Below are positions 17,107 through 25,827 of a stretch of DNA of 42,853 nt, piece after piece (the first letter of the stretch is position 1; each line of letters begins with the position of its first letter). Position numbers and translations under genes: made by a program. A model generated the notes under the pieces. It was given only the letters and a program-made list of their open reading frames with translations, was not told the DNA's origin and did not search any database. Origin of the DNA: JAJDIA01 sp031555145 (GTDB lineage: Bacteria; Bacteroidota; Bacteroidia; Bacteroidales; Tannerellaceae); assembly GCA_031555145.1 (NCBI GenBank), contig JAVBUR010000040.1, forward strand, positions 1 through 42,853, given 5' to 3'.

Positions 17107-18537
17107 ATGCTGACTGTAATGATTCTCGTATTCCTGGTCGGTTACCTGCTGATCGCACTGGAACACCCAATCAAAGTTAACAAGGCCGGAACAGCATTGC
17201 TGACCGGAACGATTCTCTGGGTTATTTACACTTTTATCGCACAAGACTACATCCCGACTGTCTCGGCAGATGCTTTCCGTCTCTTTCTGGAAGCCAATCC
17301 GGTGATGAAATCCATTCCGTTTGCGGATCAATGTTTCCACTTTGTGGTCGAGCACCAGATTTTGGAAACGATCGGTGAAATCTGCGAAACGTTAATCTTC
17401 CTTGTCGGAGCCATGGTAACGGTGGAACTGATCGACTCCCACGGGGGCTTCATGTTCATCATCAACCGGATAACCACACGCAACAAACGCAAGCTACTGG
17501 TGCTGATCGCCGTCATCACCTTCTTTATGTCGGCTGTATTGGATAACCTGACCACATCGATCGTTATGATTATGCTGATCCGTAAGTTACTGGGTAACTA
17601 TAAGGAAAGGTGGGTATTCGGCAGCATCATTATCATTGCCGCCAACAGTGGGGGTGCCTGGTCACCGATCGGCGATGTGACAACAATTATGTTGTGGGTA
17701 CGGGGAAATATCTCTACCTCTGCCACCATTCCGCACCTGATCATTCCAAGCATCGTTTCCGCACTGATACCGGTATTACTTATCCTGCCTCGTTTACATG
17801 GCAATATCACGCCTCCCAATACATTCGCAGTAGATAACAACGAACTACTATTGAAGGAACTGCCCAATAAAGATAAGTTATCTATCCTGATACTCGGGGT
17901 AGCTTGCCTGTTGTTCGTTCCCATCTTCAAGACGGTCACACACCTGCCTCCCTTTATGGGTATTCTGATGGGCGTAGGTCTATTGTGGGTATTCACAGAG
18001 ATTATGTATCAACGCAACACCATGGAAGAAAGTATGAAGCTGCGCCTGTCGAAAGTGGTACAGCGCATTGATGGTTCTACCCTGCTGTTCTTCCTCGGCA
18101 TCCTGTTGGCGGTGGATGCACTCCGATGCAGCGGTATCCTGGGTAGCTTTTCCACCTGGATGGATGAAACGATCGGGAATGTATATGCAGTCAACCTGGT
18201 CATTGGCGCCATGTCGGCTATTGTGGATAATGTGCCGCTGGTAGCCGGGGCAATCGGCATGTATCCGGTAGCCAATGAAGCGATGGTGGCGGCGGCTGCC
18301 GATCCCACCTATATGGCTCACTTTATGGAAGATGGCGCCTTCTGGCAATTCCTGGCCTATTGTGCCGGTGTGGGAGGCAGTATGCTGATCATCGGATCGG
18401 CTGCCGGCGTAGTCGTGATGGGACTGGAACGGATCAACTTCATCTGGTATCTGAAGCATATTTCCTGGATAGCCGCCCTCGGTTATCTGGCTGGTGCCGG
18501 TGTTTATTTGTTTCAGGAGTACTGCCTGTCCTTTTAA
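17107..18537 (+). CDS. nhaD: Na+/H+ antiporter, NhaD type
   Basis: This 476-residue inner-membrane protein of the ion-transporter superfamily has about twelve to thirteen hydrophobic segments. It carries the conserved blocks of NhaD: the N-terminal EHPIKVNKAGTALL, SAVLDNLTTSIVMIMLIRKL in the first half, NSGGAWSPIGDVTTIMLWV, and IVDNVPLVAGAIGMY in the second half, whose Asp-Asn motifs form the ion site. It exchanges cytoplasmic Na+ for H+. The gene starts a tight operon: the kinase begins 16 bases after its stop and MurQ follows two bases after that. Sharing a transcript with MurNAc salvage is unexpected for an antiporter. Confidence 0.9.
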   Translation: MLTVMILVFLVGYLLIALEHPIKVNKAGTALLTGTILWVIYTFIAQDYIPTVSADAFRLFLEANPVMKSIPFADQCFHFVVEHQILETIGEICETLIFLVGAMVTVELIDSHGGFMFIINRITTRNKRKLLVLIAVITFFMSAVLDNLTTSIVMIMLIRKLLGNYKERWVFGSIIIIAANSGGAWSPIGDVTTIMLWVRGNISTSATIPHLIIPSIVSALIPVLLILPRLHGNITPPNTFAVDNNELLLKELPNKDKLSILILGVACLLFVPIFKTVTHLPPFMGILMGVGLLWVFTEIMYQRNTMEESMKLRLSKVVQRIDGSTLLFFLGILLAVDALRCSGILGSFSTWMDETIGNVYAVNLVIGAMSAIVDNVPLVAGAIGMYPVANEAMVAAAADPTYMAHFMEDGAFWQFLAYCAGVGGSMLIIGSAAGVVVMGLERINFIWYLKHISWIAALGYLAGAGVYLFQEYCLSF

Positions 18538-18552
18538 GTTTGTCCATCCACT

Positions 18553-19398
18553 ATGATACTGATTGCAGACAGCGGTTCCACCAAGACAGCCTGGTGTGTA
18601 TCCCAAAACGGGATACCTGTCCGGCAATTCCAGACAAACGGCACCAACCCATTCTTCCAATCGACGGAAGAGATTGAAGCCGAACTGGATCGCGTACTGC
18701 TACCTGCCATTGGCGACCTTCCGGTAAAGGCCGTCTTTTTCTATGGAGCTGGTTGTGCTTTTCCCGAACAACATCAGCGGATAGCCGGTTGCATACAAGC
18801 ACGGATACCTGTTCCTGTAGAAGTATATAGCGACCTGGTGGGGACTGCCCGTGCCCTGCTTAGCAGGGAGAAGGGTATCGCCTGCATCCTCGGAACAGGT
18901 TCTAACTCCTGCCTGTATGACGGGAACAGCATCATTCAACAAACCCCGGCCCTCGGATATATCCTCGGAGACGAAGGCAGTGGTGCCGTACTGGGAAAAC
19001 TACTGGTAGGCGACTGCCTGAAACGGCAACTCCCCCAACACCTCATTGACTCCTTTCTGGAGACTTATCAACTGACACAGGCAAGCATCCTCGAACGAGT
19101 CTATCGACAGCCGTTCCCAAATCGCTTCCTGGCATCGCTGGTACCCTTTCTGCATGCACATATGGAAGAGGAGGCTATCTACCAGTTGGTCTATAATAGT
19201 TTCTGTCAGTTCTTTATCCGCAATATCCTTCCCTACCCGGATGCCCGGACGTATCCGATCGGCTTCACCGGATCGGTCGCCTGGTATTTCAGTGAAGTAC
19301 TGCAGGATGCTGCCCACGCACAGGGATTCCACCTGGGCGAAATATTACAGACACCGATGGAAGGGCTGATCCGGTATCATCACACGACAACAACATAA
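18553..19398 (+). CDS. BadF/BcrA-type amino-sugar kinase (MurK-like)
   Basis: This 281-residue ASKHA-fold kinase has the phosphate-1 loop DSGSTKTAW (about 6-14), a phosphate-2 region GTGSNSCLYDG, the ALGYILGDEGSGAVLGK block typical of N-acetylglucosamine kinases of the BadF/BadG family, and a C-terminal adenosine-type motif GFTGSVAWYF. It should phosphorylate GlcNAc and/or MurNAc in the cytoplasm with ATP. Its stop is two bases before murQ, so it most probably makes MurNAc-6-phosphate for that enzyme, as MurK does in Tannerella forsythia. GlcNAc as the main substrate is the alternative. Confidence 0.85.
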   Translation: MILIADSGSTKTAWCVSQNGIPVRQFQTNGTNPFFQSTEEIEAELDRVLLPAIGDLPVKAVFFYGAGCAFPEQHQRIAGCIQARIPVPVEVYSDLVGTARALLSREKGIACILGTGSNSCLYDGNSIIQQTPALGYILGDEGSGAVLGKLLVGDCLKRQLPQHLIDSFLETYQLTQASILERVYRQPFPNRFLASLVPFLHAHMEEEAIYQLVYNSFCQFFIRNILPYPDARTYPIGFTGSVAWYFSEVLQDAAHAQGFHLGEILQTPMEGLIRYHHTTTT

Positions 19399-19400
19399 AC

Positions 19401-20231
19401 ATGGCTTTTCAAAAGATAACCGAATCGGAATCAGCGTACCACAACCTCGAACAGATGTCGGTACACGAACTTCTGGCAAACATCAATCGGGAAGATCAAC
19501 GGGTTGCCCTCGCCGTACAGAAGGAAATTCCAAAGATAGAACAACTGGTCGGCCTCCTCCTCGAACGGATGCAGCAAGGTGGCCGTATCTTCTATATGGG
19601 CGCAGGAACAAGCGGACGACTGGGTGTACTGGATGCATCGGAAGTCCCTCCCACCTACGGCATGCCGAACACTGTTGTAATCGGTCTGATTGCCGGAGGT
19701 GACATCGCCCTGCGCAACCCTGTGGAAGCCGCCGAAGATAACGACACCCGAGGCTGGCAGGAACTGGAAGAACATCATATTAACGAGCGGGATACCGTTA
19801 TCGGTATTGCCGCCTCAGGTACCACCCCATATGTCATCGCCGCCCTGCGTGAAGCCCGTAAACGGGGTATCCTGACAGCAGCCATTGCCTGCAATCCTGA
19901 TTCACCCATGGCCGAAGCTGCCGATATCGCCATCGAACCGGTGGTCGGTCCCGAATTTATCACCGGCAGCACACGTATGAAGAGCGGAACAGCCCAGAAG
20001 ATGGTGCTCAATATGATCACCACCTCCGTCATGATCAAACTCGGCCGTGTGAAAGGCAACCGGATGGTCAATATGCAACTCACCAACCAGAAACTGATCG
20101 ACCGGGGTACGCGTATGATCATGGACGAACTCCGCATGGACTACGAACAAGCCCGGCATTTACTACTGTTACACGACTCCGTACAGGCGGCCGTCGATTC
20201 ATATCACCGCCAATGGCGATTAAATCAGTAA
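19401..20231 (+). CDS. murQ: N-acetylmuramic acid 6-phosphate etherase
   Basis: This 276-residue cytoplasmic SIS-domain enzyme cleaves the lactyl ether of MurNAc-6-phosphate to GlcNAc-6-phosphate and D-lactate in peptidoglycan recycling. Recognition blocks are MGAGTSGRLGVLDASEVPPT, with E81 equivalent to the catalytic Glu83 of E. coli MurQ, the EAAED block with E112 equivalent to Glu114, and GPEFITGSTRMKSGTAQKM. It is slightly shorter than the roughly 300-residue E. coli enzyme but keeps all core motifs. Together with the preceding kinase it forms a MurNAc salvage pair. No MurNAc transporter or AnmK is in view. Confidence 0.95.
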   Translation: MAFQKITESESAYHNLEQMSVHELLANINREDQRVALAVQKEIPKIEQLVGLLLERMQQGGRIFYMGAGTSGRLGVLDASEVPPTYGMPNTVVIGLIAGGDIALRNPVEAAEDNDTRGWQELEEHHINERDTVIGIAASGTTPYVIAALREARKRGILTAAIACNPDSPMAEAADIAIEPVVGPEFITGSTRMKSGTAQKMVLNMITTSVMIKLGRVKGNRMVNMQLTNQKLIDRGTRMIMDELRMDYEQARHLLLLHDSVQAAVDSYHRQWRLNQ

Positions 20232-20233
20232 AG

Positions 20234-20258
20234 AACATCGTCCCAATGGGATGTTTTT
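20234..20258 (+). terminator. Intrinsic terminator after murQ
   Basis: AACA...TCCC (20234-20244) pairs with GGGATGTT with a short bulge and a 3-base AAT loop, followed directly by a run of T. It ends where the -7 box of the next gene begins. Confidence 0.7.
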
Positions 20259-20259
20259 A

Positions 20260-20267
20260 TATCTTTG
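20260..20267 (+). promoter_or_regulatory. Bacteroidota -7 box for the 20296 gene
   Basis: TATCTTTG matches TAnnTTTG exactly and lies 28 bases upstream of the ATG at 20296, immediately after the murQ terminator. Confidence 0.6.
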
Positions 20268-20295
20268 CCCTCCGTCAATCATAATAACGTAAAAG

Positions 20296-20928
20296 ATGAG
20301 TATATTTTCCAAACTATTCGGTAAAAAACAAAGCGAAGAAGGAACAGGCGAACGCTCGGTAGAAGAGTTCATCATGCTAGTCCGTGTATATTATCAGGGC
20401 GTAATGGCCAGTAACCTGGGTATTACCAACCTCCAGATGTTGCCTGACCTGGCCTTGTTCAAACGCATGCTGAAGGTCCCAACACAGAACAACAAACTGG
20501 GCGTAGCTGAAAAATCGCGCGTACGTAAAATATTAATACAGGACTACGGCTTGACCGAAGACTTCTTCAAAGAGATCGACGCCTCCGTCAAAAAGAACTG
20601 TAAGACCCAACAGCATGTCCAGACCTATTTCTTCCAGTTCCAGGGCTTCTGCAACGACCTGTTCACCCAACTGGAAAGCCTGATGGGATTGAAGTTCCGC
20701 TTCTCCATCCTGGTTAAGAAACTGCTGCACGCCCAAACGGAGAAGACTGTCCACGAGATCATGACCAAACAGGAATGGAAAGAGGTCAAAGACCAGAAAG
20801 CCGCCTGGGCCATCCGCAAATACGCTGAAAACCTCGGCTTCTCCGAACAATGGATCGTCGCCCTCATCTACAACGTCGTCGTCCTCGCCCGCAAACAGGG
20901 CAAGCAAGACAAGAAGCAGGCGGATTAG
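20296..20928 (+). CDS. Unrecognised soluble protein
   Basis: This 210-residue protein has no signal sequence and no membrane helix, so it should be cytoplasmic. I do not recognise the family. It starts with a short basic segment (MSIFSKLFGKKQ) of the type seen on peripheral membrane proteins, followed by an almost entirely helical, Lys-rich body and a charged tail (KQGKQDKKQAD). No catalytic motif or metal site is apparent. It has its own -7 box. The SPFH gene begins 41 bases after its stop with no terminator between, so it could be co-transcribed with that module. Confidence 0.8.
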   Translation: MSIFSKLFGKKQSEEGTGERSVEEFIMLVRVYYQGVMASNLGITNLQMLPDLALFKRMLKVPTQNNKLGVAEKSRVRKILIQDYGLTEDFFKEIDASVKKNCKTQQHVQTYFFQFQGFCNDLFTQLESLMGLKFRFSILVKKLLHAQTEKTVHEIMTKQEWKEVKDQKAAWAIRKYAENLGFSEQWIVALIYNVVVLARKQGKQDKKQAD

Positions 20929-20969
20929 TATTCGTTACCACAATAAGTTAACCCTCTAAAACGGTAGTT

Positions 20970-22256
20970 ATGGCAATTATTGATGTTGTAAAATGGGATG
21001 GCAGTCCCGATATTTTCGCATGGAAATTCCCTGAAGAAAATCTGACAACATTCACACAGTTAATCGTGAATGAATCACAGGAAGCTGTATTCTTCCACAA
21101 AGGAGCGATTATAGCTGTATTCGGTCCGGGGAAACACGTACTCTCGACAGAGAATATACCTATTCTTGAAAAGCTGTATGGAATACCGTTTGGTGGTAAA
21201 AATCCTTTTACGGCGGAAGTATGGTTTGTCAACAAGGTAAAAGTACTGGATATCAAATGGGGGACCAACCCACCCTTCCAGATACGGGATCCGCAGTATC
21301 GTGTATTTGTCCCGGTCCGTGCATTCGGTCAATTCGGGATACAAATTACGGATGCCAAATCTTTTCTTGTTAAGTTAGTGGGTACAGTACCTGCATTCCG
21401 GCAGGAAGATATTTCCTCTTACTTCAAAGGATTACTGATGGCAGAATCGACTTCAATCATTGCGAAGAAAATAACCGAAGATAAAGTCTGCGTTCTTGAT
21501 ATTGCCACACAGATACTTCCTCTTTCGAAAGCATTAAAAGAGAATATACAGCAGGAATTTGCGGAATACGGAATCACCCTTGTCAACTTTTACATCAATT
21601 CCATTTCCATTCCGGAAGGAGACCCTGCAGTTTCACAATTAAAGACTCTCCTTTCCAGAAAGGCAGAAATGGAAGTATTAGGCTTTACCTATCAACAGGA
21701 AAGAGCTTACAACGTATTGGAAAATGCAGCCGGCAACCAAGGGACTGTCGGCAACACCATGGGAGCCGGTATCGGCATGGGAATGGGATTAGGAGTTGGT
21801 GGTATTATGGGAGGCATGATGCAGGAAGTAGGTCATCAGGTACGTGGAGAATCGGCCGTTTGCCCTCATTGCAAAAAGACCATTCCGGCAGGAGTCAATT
21901 TCTGTCCCGTATGTGGGAAGAAGATTACTTCCAGTGGCGCCACTGTTTCCACAGTAATTTGTAATAACTGCCAAAAGGAAATGCCGGCTACATCAAAATA
22001 CTGTCCTCATTGCGGCGACATCTACAATGCCTGCCCGGAATGCAAAACCGACAATCCAACAAATGCCACCCAATGCGTCAACTGCGGCTGTTTAATGCCT
22101 ATTCATTGCCCTAAGTGTAATGCAAAAGTAAACAGAGATGCCAGATTTTGTCCCGAATGTGGAGAACGGATTGCCCAAATATGTCCTAAATGCAATCAGG
22201 CAGTTAACCCTGGAAGCAAATTTTGTCCCTCTTGCGGGGAGAACCTGAGTAGATAG
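20970..22256 (+). CDS. SPFH-domain protein with five C-terminal zinc ribbons
   Basis: This 428-residue protein has an SPFH/band-7-like domain at about 25-230 of the kind once annotated as 'virion core protein' (compare B. subtilis YdjI), a short helical part (about 222-255) and a flexible Gly/Met stretch (about 259-285). Its tail (298-428) holds ten CxxC pairs, i.e. five tandem zinc ribbons of the DZANK type. There is no transmembrane helix, so the SPFH part probably assembles on the inner face of the membrane. Two genes for membrane proteins with matching single zinc ribbons follow after 10 and 11 bases. By analogy with the YdjGHI/PspA membrane-stress group it may form a membrane scaffold; that role is inference. 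Confidence 0.85.
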   Translation: MAIIDVVKWDGSPDIFAWKFPEENLTTFTQLIVNESQEAVFFHKGAIIAVFGPGKHVLSTENIPILEKLYGIPFGGKNPFTAEVWFVNKVKVLDIKWGTNPPFQIRDPQYRVFVPVRAFGQFGIQITDAKSFLVKLVGTVPAFRQEDISSYFKGLLMAESTSIIAKKITEDKVCVLDIATQILPLSKALKENIQQEFAEYGITLVNFYINSISIPEGDPAVSQLKTLLSRKAEMEVLGFTYQQERAYNVLENAAGNQGTVGNTMGAGIGMGMGLGVGGIMGGMMQEVGHQVRGESAVCPHCKKTIPAGVNFCPVCGKKITSSGATVSTVICNNCQKEMPATSKYCPHCGDIYNACPECKTDNPTNATQCVNCGCLMPIHCPKCNAKVNRDARFCPECGERIAQICPKCNQAVNPGSKFCPSCGENLSR

Positions 22257-22266
22257 AGGTCTTTTT

Positions 22267-22995
22267 ATGGAGAAGAATATTGACTTCGTTAAAATATTAT
22301 GCTTAGGGAGAAAAGGACTTGGACCAATTATCGCACCTTGCTTAACGATAATTCTTGCTCCGCTCGGTTTTCTCTACAGCCTCTTTTATTGTACCAAAGT
22401 AAAGATACATAAGACACCTACCTGGTATATCGGAGATAATTTACATTTGGGTTATGCTCTCTTCTGGGGTTCCATTATTTTGTCATTAGGCTTTCTCTTT
22501 ATAATGGGATATTTTATTGATGACACCCCTGATGATCTTGAGGTCTTTTTTTATTCTATCGGATTGCCATTTACTTTAAGTGGCTTTTCTATCATACTCT
22601 ATCAATTCAGATACAAAGAGTATAAAGGAATCATGAATGCGCTTCTTGGTGAAATTGCATTCTCTCAGACTCAAGAGAAGAGAACTTTGGAGGAGAATAT
22701 CCGCATCAATATTATACGTCCATCCGCTTCTTTTAATCTTACAGAGATGCTGGATGATCTCAAAAAGAATGCCGTCATTAACTACAACATTTATGGCGAT
22801 TCTATTCACATTGAGGTTTTAAGTCCTACATTAAAAGAATATTGTTTTGACGAAAACGATCCTTCCCTTTACGAAGAATGGGAATGCAGATCATGCGGAG
22901 CAAACAACAGAGTAAGGAAAGTCCATGCTGAAAATATCCAATGCGTATATTGTGGTACAGAGAAACTCTCCAGTGCGGAGAGCCCAAGTAAATAA
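22267..22995 (+). CDS. Three-helix membrane protein with C-terminal zinc ribbon, copy 1
   Basis: This 242-residue protein has three predicted membrane helices in its N-terminal half (about 20-40, 60-82 and 90-112), a mixed soluble segment, and a C-terminal zinc ribbon with C207, C210, C226 and C229 (CRSCG ... CVYCG). It is a clear paralogue of the next gene, sharing the start (FVK/LVK then G-P), ENIRIN/EKNIHK-like helices, EMLDDLKKNAVI/DMLKDLKENAVI and YEEWEC. The DNA is distinctly richer in A and T than flanking genes, which suggests transfer or relaxed codon selection. I do not recognise a named family. Its place behind the SPFH gene suggests a membrane anchor for that protein. Confidence 0.8.
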   Translation: MEKNIDFVKILCLGRKGLGPIIAPCLTIILAPLGFLYSLFYCTKVKIHKTPTWYIGDNLHLGYALFWGSIILSLGFLFIMGYFIDDTPDDLEVFFYSIGLPFTLSGFSIILYQFRYKEYKGIMNALLGEIAFSQTQEKRTLEENIRINIIRPSASFNLTEMLDDLKKNAVINYNIYGDSIHIEVLSPTLKEYCFDENDPSLYEEWECRSCGANNRVRKVHAENIQCVYCGTEKLSSAESPSK

Positions 22996-23006
22996 AACCC
23001 AGCCAT

Positions 23007-23699
23007 ATGGAGGAGAAAATTGATTTAGTAAAAAAACTGCATTTAAAGAAAGAAGGGATCGGACCGTATGTTCTACTCTGCTTTACAATAGTCCTTTCTC
23101 CTATTGCTTGTATCCACAGTTTTTATTACATGTCCAAAACGAGAATAAACAGGGTTCCAGCTTTGTATATTACAGATAATTTCCACTTGGGTTATTACTG
23201 GAGCCTTTTCATATTTTTAGCAGGTATCTACTTTTTTATATCCTACTCTAACAATCCGGCACCTGATGTTGCCGATCAACTCTTTTTCTATGCTGCAGTA
23301 TTACCTTGGCTATTAAGCAGTTTTCCTCTCATGATGTATCAAATTGCAAGTATACTTGATAGAGAGGCAAGGAATATACTCCTTAAGGATATCACAATAT
23401 CTCGTGTTCAGAAGAAAACTTCTTTGGAGAAAAACATACACAAGACGGGGTTTAAATACAATATCACAGACATGCTGAAGGATCTCAAAGAGAATGCAGT
23501 TATTGACTATAGAAACGATGATGAAACCATCTATATAGAAGTACTGAATCCCTATTTAAAAGGGTATTGTCTTGACGAAAACGATTCATCCTTATATGAA
23601 GAATGGGAATGTAAGTCATGCGGAGCAAATTACAGAACAAGTAAATTCTATACCGAAAACTTCCAATGCGAATATTGCGGGACAGAGAAACCCGCATAA
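23007..23699 (+). CDS. Three-helix membrane protein with C-terminal zinc ribbon, copy 2
   Basis: This 230-residue paralogue of the preceding protein has the same layout: three N-terminal hydrophobic helices, a soluble region with DMLKDLKENAVIDY, and a terminal ribbon at C202, C205, C221 and C224 (CKSCG ... CEYCG). It starts 11 bases after copy 1 and shares its low GC. The zinc ribbon is best conserved between the copies, as are the YEEWEC and DENDSSL-type residues just before it. The helices have diverged in sequence but not in position. Two non-identical copies in tandem suggest a hetero-oligomeric membrane unit. Confidence 0.8.
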   Translation: MEEKIDLVKKLHLKKEGIGPYVLLCFTIVLSPIACIHSFYYMSKTRINRVPALYITDNFHLGYYWSLFIFLAGIYFFISYSNNPAPDVADQLFFYAAVLPWLLSSFPLMMYQIASILDREARNILLKDITISRVQKKTSLEKNIHKTGFKYNITDMLKDLKENAVIDYRNDDETIYIEVLNPYLKGYCLDENDSSLYEEWECKSCGANYRTSKFYTENFQCEYCGTEKPA

Positions 23700-23816
23700 A
23701 GCATTCAAACGCGACCAAACGCAAAGTCTTCCAACATAGTTACATTTGTCAATACACATCCATCTATTCGAGTTCGTATATTGTGAAAAAATGCAATAAC
23801 GTAGCCCTTTATTCGT

Positions 23817-23824
23817 TATATTTG
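23817..23824 (+). promoter_or_regulatory. Bacteroidota -7 box for the PorE-like operon
   Basis: TATATTTG matches TAnnTTTG and lies 22 bases before the ATG at 23847. No convincing -33 TTTG was seen at standard spacing. Confidence 0.55.
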
Positions 23825-23846
23825 CACCACCATTTAGATACATCGG

Positions 23847-25823
23847 ATGAAAACGGGCGTTACACGGTATAGTCTTTTACTGCTTTTACTTGTTTCTATT
23901 TTTTCCTGCAAGACAGCCAAGCTGTCGGATGCGGAGGAGAAACAACGCATTGGCGAATACTATGAGGCAGCAGCCATCTACCGGAAAGTATATACAAAAA
24001 CGCCCGCCGCGAAAAAAGACCTCCGCGCCTATGTCGCCTACCGGATGGCTGAATGTAACCGGTTAGTGAACAATACGACCCGTGCCACATCGGCCTATAT
24101 GAATGCCGCCCGTTACAACTATCCCGACAGCATTGTCTATCTCCGCTTGGGACAGATGTACCAGCGGACCGGACGCTATGCAGATGCCATCAAAGCCTAC
24201 AATCAGTATCTCGAAAACAACCCCACCTCTACCCTAGCCCTCAACGGCATTAAGGGAAGTAACCTGGCGCAGGGATGGAGAAAAAACCCAACCCGCTACG
24301 ACGTAAGAAAGGCTGAAAAATTCAATTCACGCCGCAGCGAGTTCAGCCCGATGTTGGGTGGAGACCACTACAACCTGTTGTATTTTGCGTCTTCGCGCAC
24401 CAAAGATAAAGAGGCGAAGACCAGTGCCATTACCGGTTTGGTCAACAACAACCTGTTTGTGGTCAAACAAAACGAACAAGGCCAATGGCTTACTCCCGAG
24501 GAATTGGACGACCCGGTGAATACCGAGTTCGACGAAGGGACTCCATCCTTCTCGCCCGACGGCAGCACGATGTACTACAGCTATTGCGCTCAGGATCCCG
24601 AAAGTCCCCGCACTGCCGAGATCTATATCTCACAACGCAGCAATGCCAAATGGGGAAAGGGTACACGAGCTACCATCGTCAAGGATTCTGTGACTGCACT
24701 GGGACACCCGGCGGCCTCGCCTGATGGTAAATATCTCTATTTTGTATCGGATGCCGTGGGCGGATATGGCGGAAAAGATATTTTTCGTGCACGTATCGCC
24801 GGTAGCGACTTCGGTCCAATGGAGAACCTGGGACCGGAGATCAACACGCCGGGCGACGAAATGTTCCCCTATGTACGCGACTCCGTCACCCTCTATTTTG
24901 CCTCCAACGGACACCCGGGCATGGGTGGACTGGATCTCTTTAAAGCTACCCTCGGCAACGACGGACACTGGACGGTGGAGAATATGGGAGCTCCTATCAA
25001 CTCCATGGCCGACGACTTCGGTATCACCTTTGCCGGCCGGGCAGAAAAAGGCTATTTTTCGTCCAATCGGAACGATGCCAAAGGCTGGGACCACCTCTAC
25101 TCATTCGAATATCCGACTGTGACCATCTTTATCGAAGGCTTTGTATTCGATATCTCCGATAATCCGGTGGAAGATGCTGTGATCCGTATCGTCGGACGCG
25201 ATGGGCTGAACACCCGTGTGCCGGTGAAGAAAGACGGTTCTTACCGTGTGGAACTGAAGCGCGACATCAGCTACGTCATGCTGGCCAGCGCCCGCGGTCA
25301 CCTCAACCAGAATTTCGAACTGAAAACAGGGCCGGAAGAAAAGAACGAAACTTATACGGTAGACTTCTTCCTCACCCCGATCCTCGAACCGGTCGTGGTT
25401 GAAAATATCTTCTATGCCTTCGATAGCGCTTCCCTTCGTCCTGAATCAAAGAAGGCATTAGATGGGATGATCAAGATGCTGAACGACAACCCGAACGTCA
25501 CGATCGAACTTGGCGCCCATACCGACCGGAAAGGGACCGACGAATACAACGAACGCCTGGCACAACGCCGTGCGCAGTCGGTCGTAGACTACCTGATAGC
25601 CGGTGGCATCGCTAAAGACCGCCTCGAAGCCAAAGGATATGGGGAAAGCGTGCCGAAAAAGATCAACAAGAAGATGGCAACCGAATATCCGTTCCTGAAA
25701 GAAGGAGACATACTGACGGAAGAGTTTATCCTGACCCTGCCGCCGGAGCAACAGGAGGAAGCCGACCAGATCAACCGCCGTACCGAGTTCCGGGTACTAC
25801 GCACAAATTATAATCTATTCTAA
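23847..25823 (+). CDS. OmpA-family lipoprotein with TPR, propeller and CRD (PorE-like)
   Basis: This 658-residue outer-membrane lipoprotein has a signal peptide ending in the lipobox SIFSC (Cys 21). TPR-like helices occupy about 27-135 and a PD40/WD40-type beta-propeller about 150-420, with repeats such as SPDGSTMYYS, SPDGKYLYFVSD and YFSSNR. A carboxypeptidase-regulatory-like fold (about 425-508) and an OmpA C-terminal peptidoglycan-binding domain (about 515-658, with YAFDSASLRPES, GAHTDRKGTDEYNERLAQRR and a final NRRTEFR) follow. This domain order is that of P. gingivalis PorE (PG1058), which links the type IX secretion machinery to peptidoglycan. A general OmpA/PD40 lipoprotein is the alternative, as no other T9SS gene is visible. 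The next gene starts four bases later. Confidence 0.88.
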   Translation: MKTGVTRYSLLLLLLVSIFSCKTAKLSDAEEKQRIGEYYEAAAIYRKVYTKTPAAKKDLRAYVAYRMAECNRLVNNTTRATSAYMNAARYNYPDSIVYLRLGQMYQRTGRYADAIKAYNQYLENNPTSTLALNGIKGSNLAQGWRKNPTRYDVRKAEKFNSRRSEFSPMLGGDHYNLLYFASSRTKDKEAKTSAITGLVNNNLFVVKQNEQGQWLTPEELDDPVNTEFDEGTPSFSPDGSTMYYSYCAQDPESPRTAEIYISQRSNAKWGKGTRATIVKDSVTALGHPAASPDGKYLYFVSDAVGGYGGKDIFRARIAGSDFGPMENLGPEINTPGDEMFPYVRDSVTLYFASNGHPGMGGLDLFKATLGNDGHWTVENMGAPINSMADDFGITFAGRAEKGYFSSNRNDAKGWDHLYSFEYPTVTIFIEGFVFDISDNPVEDAVIRIVGRDGLNTRVPVKKDGSYRVELKRDISYVMLASARGHLNQNFELKTGPEEKNETYTVDFFLTPILEPVVVENIFYAFDSASLRPESKKALDGMIKMLNDNPNVTIELGAHTDRKGTDEYNERLAQRRAQSVVDYLIAGGIAKDRLEAKGYGESVPKKINKKMATEYPFLKEGDILTEEFILTLPPEQQEEADQINRRTEFRVLRTNYNLF

Positions 25824-25827
25824 AGGA

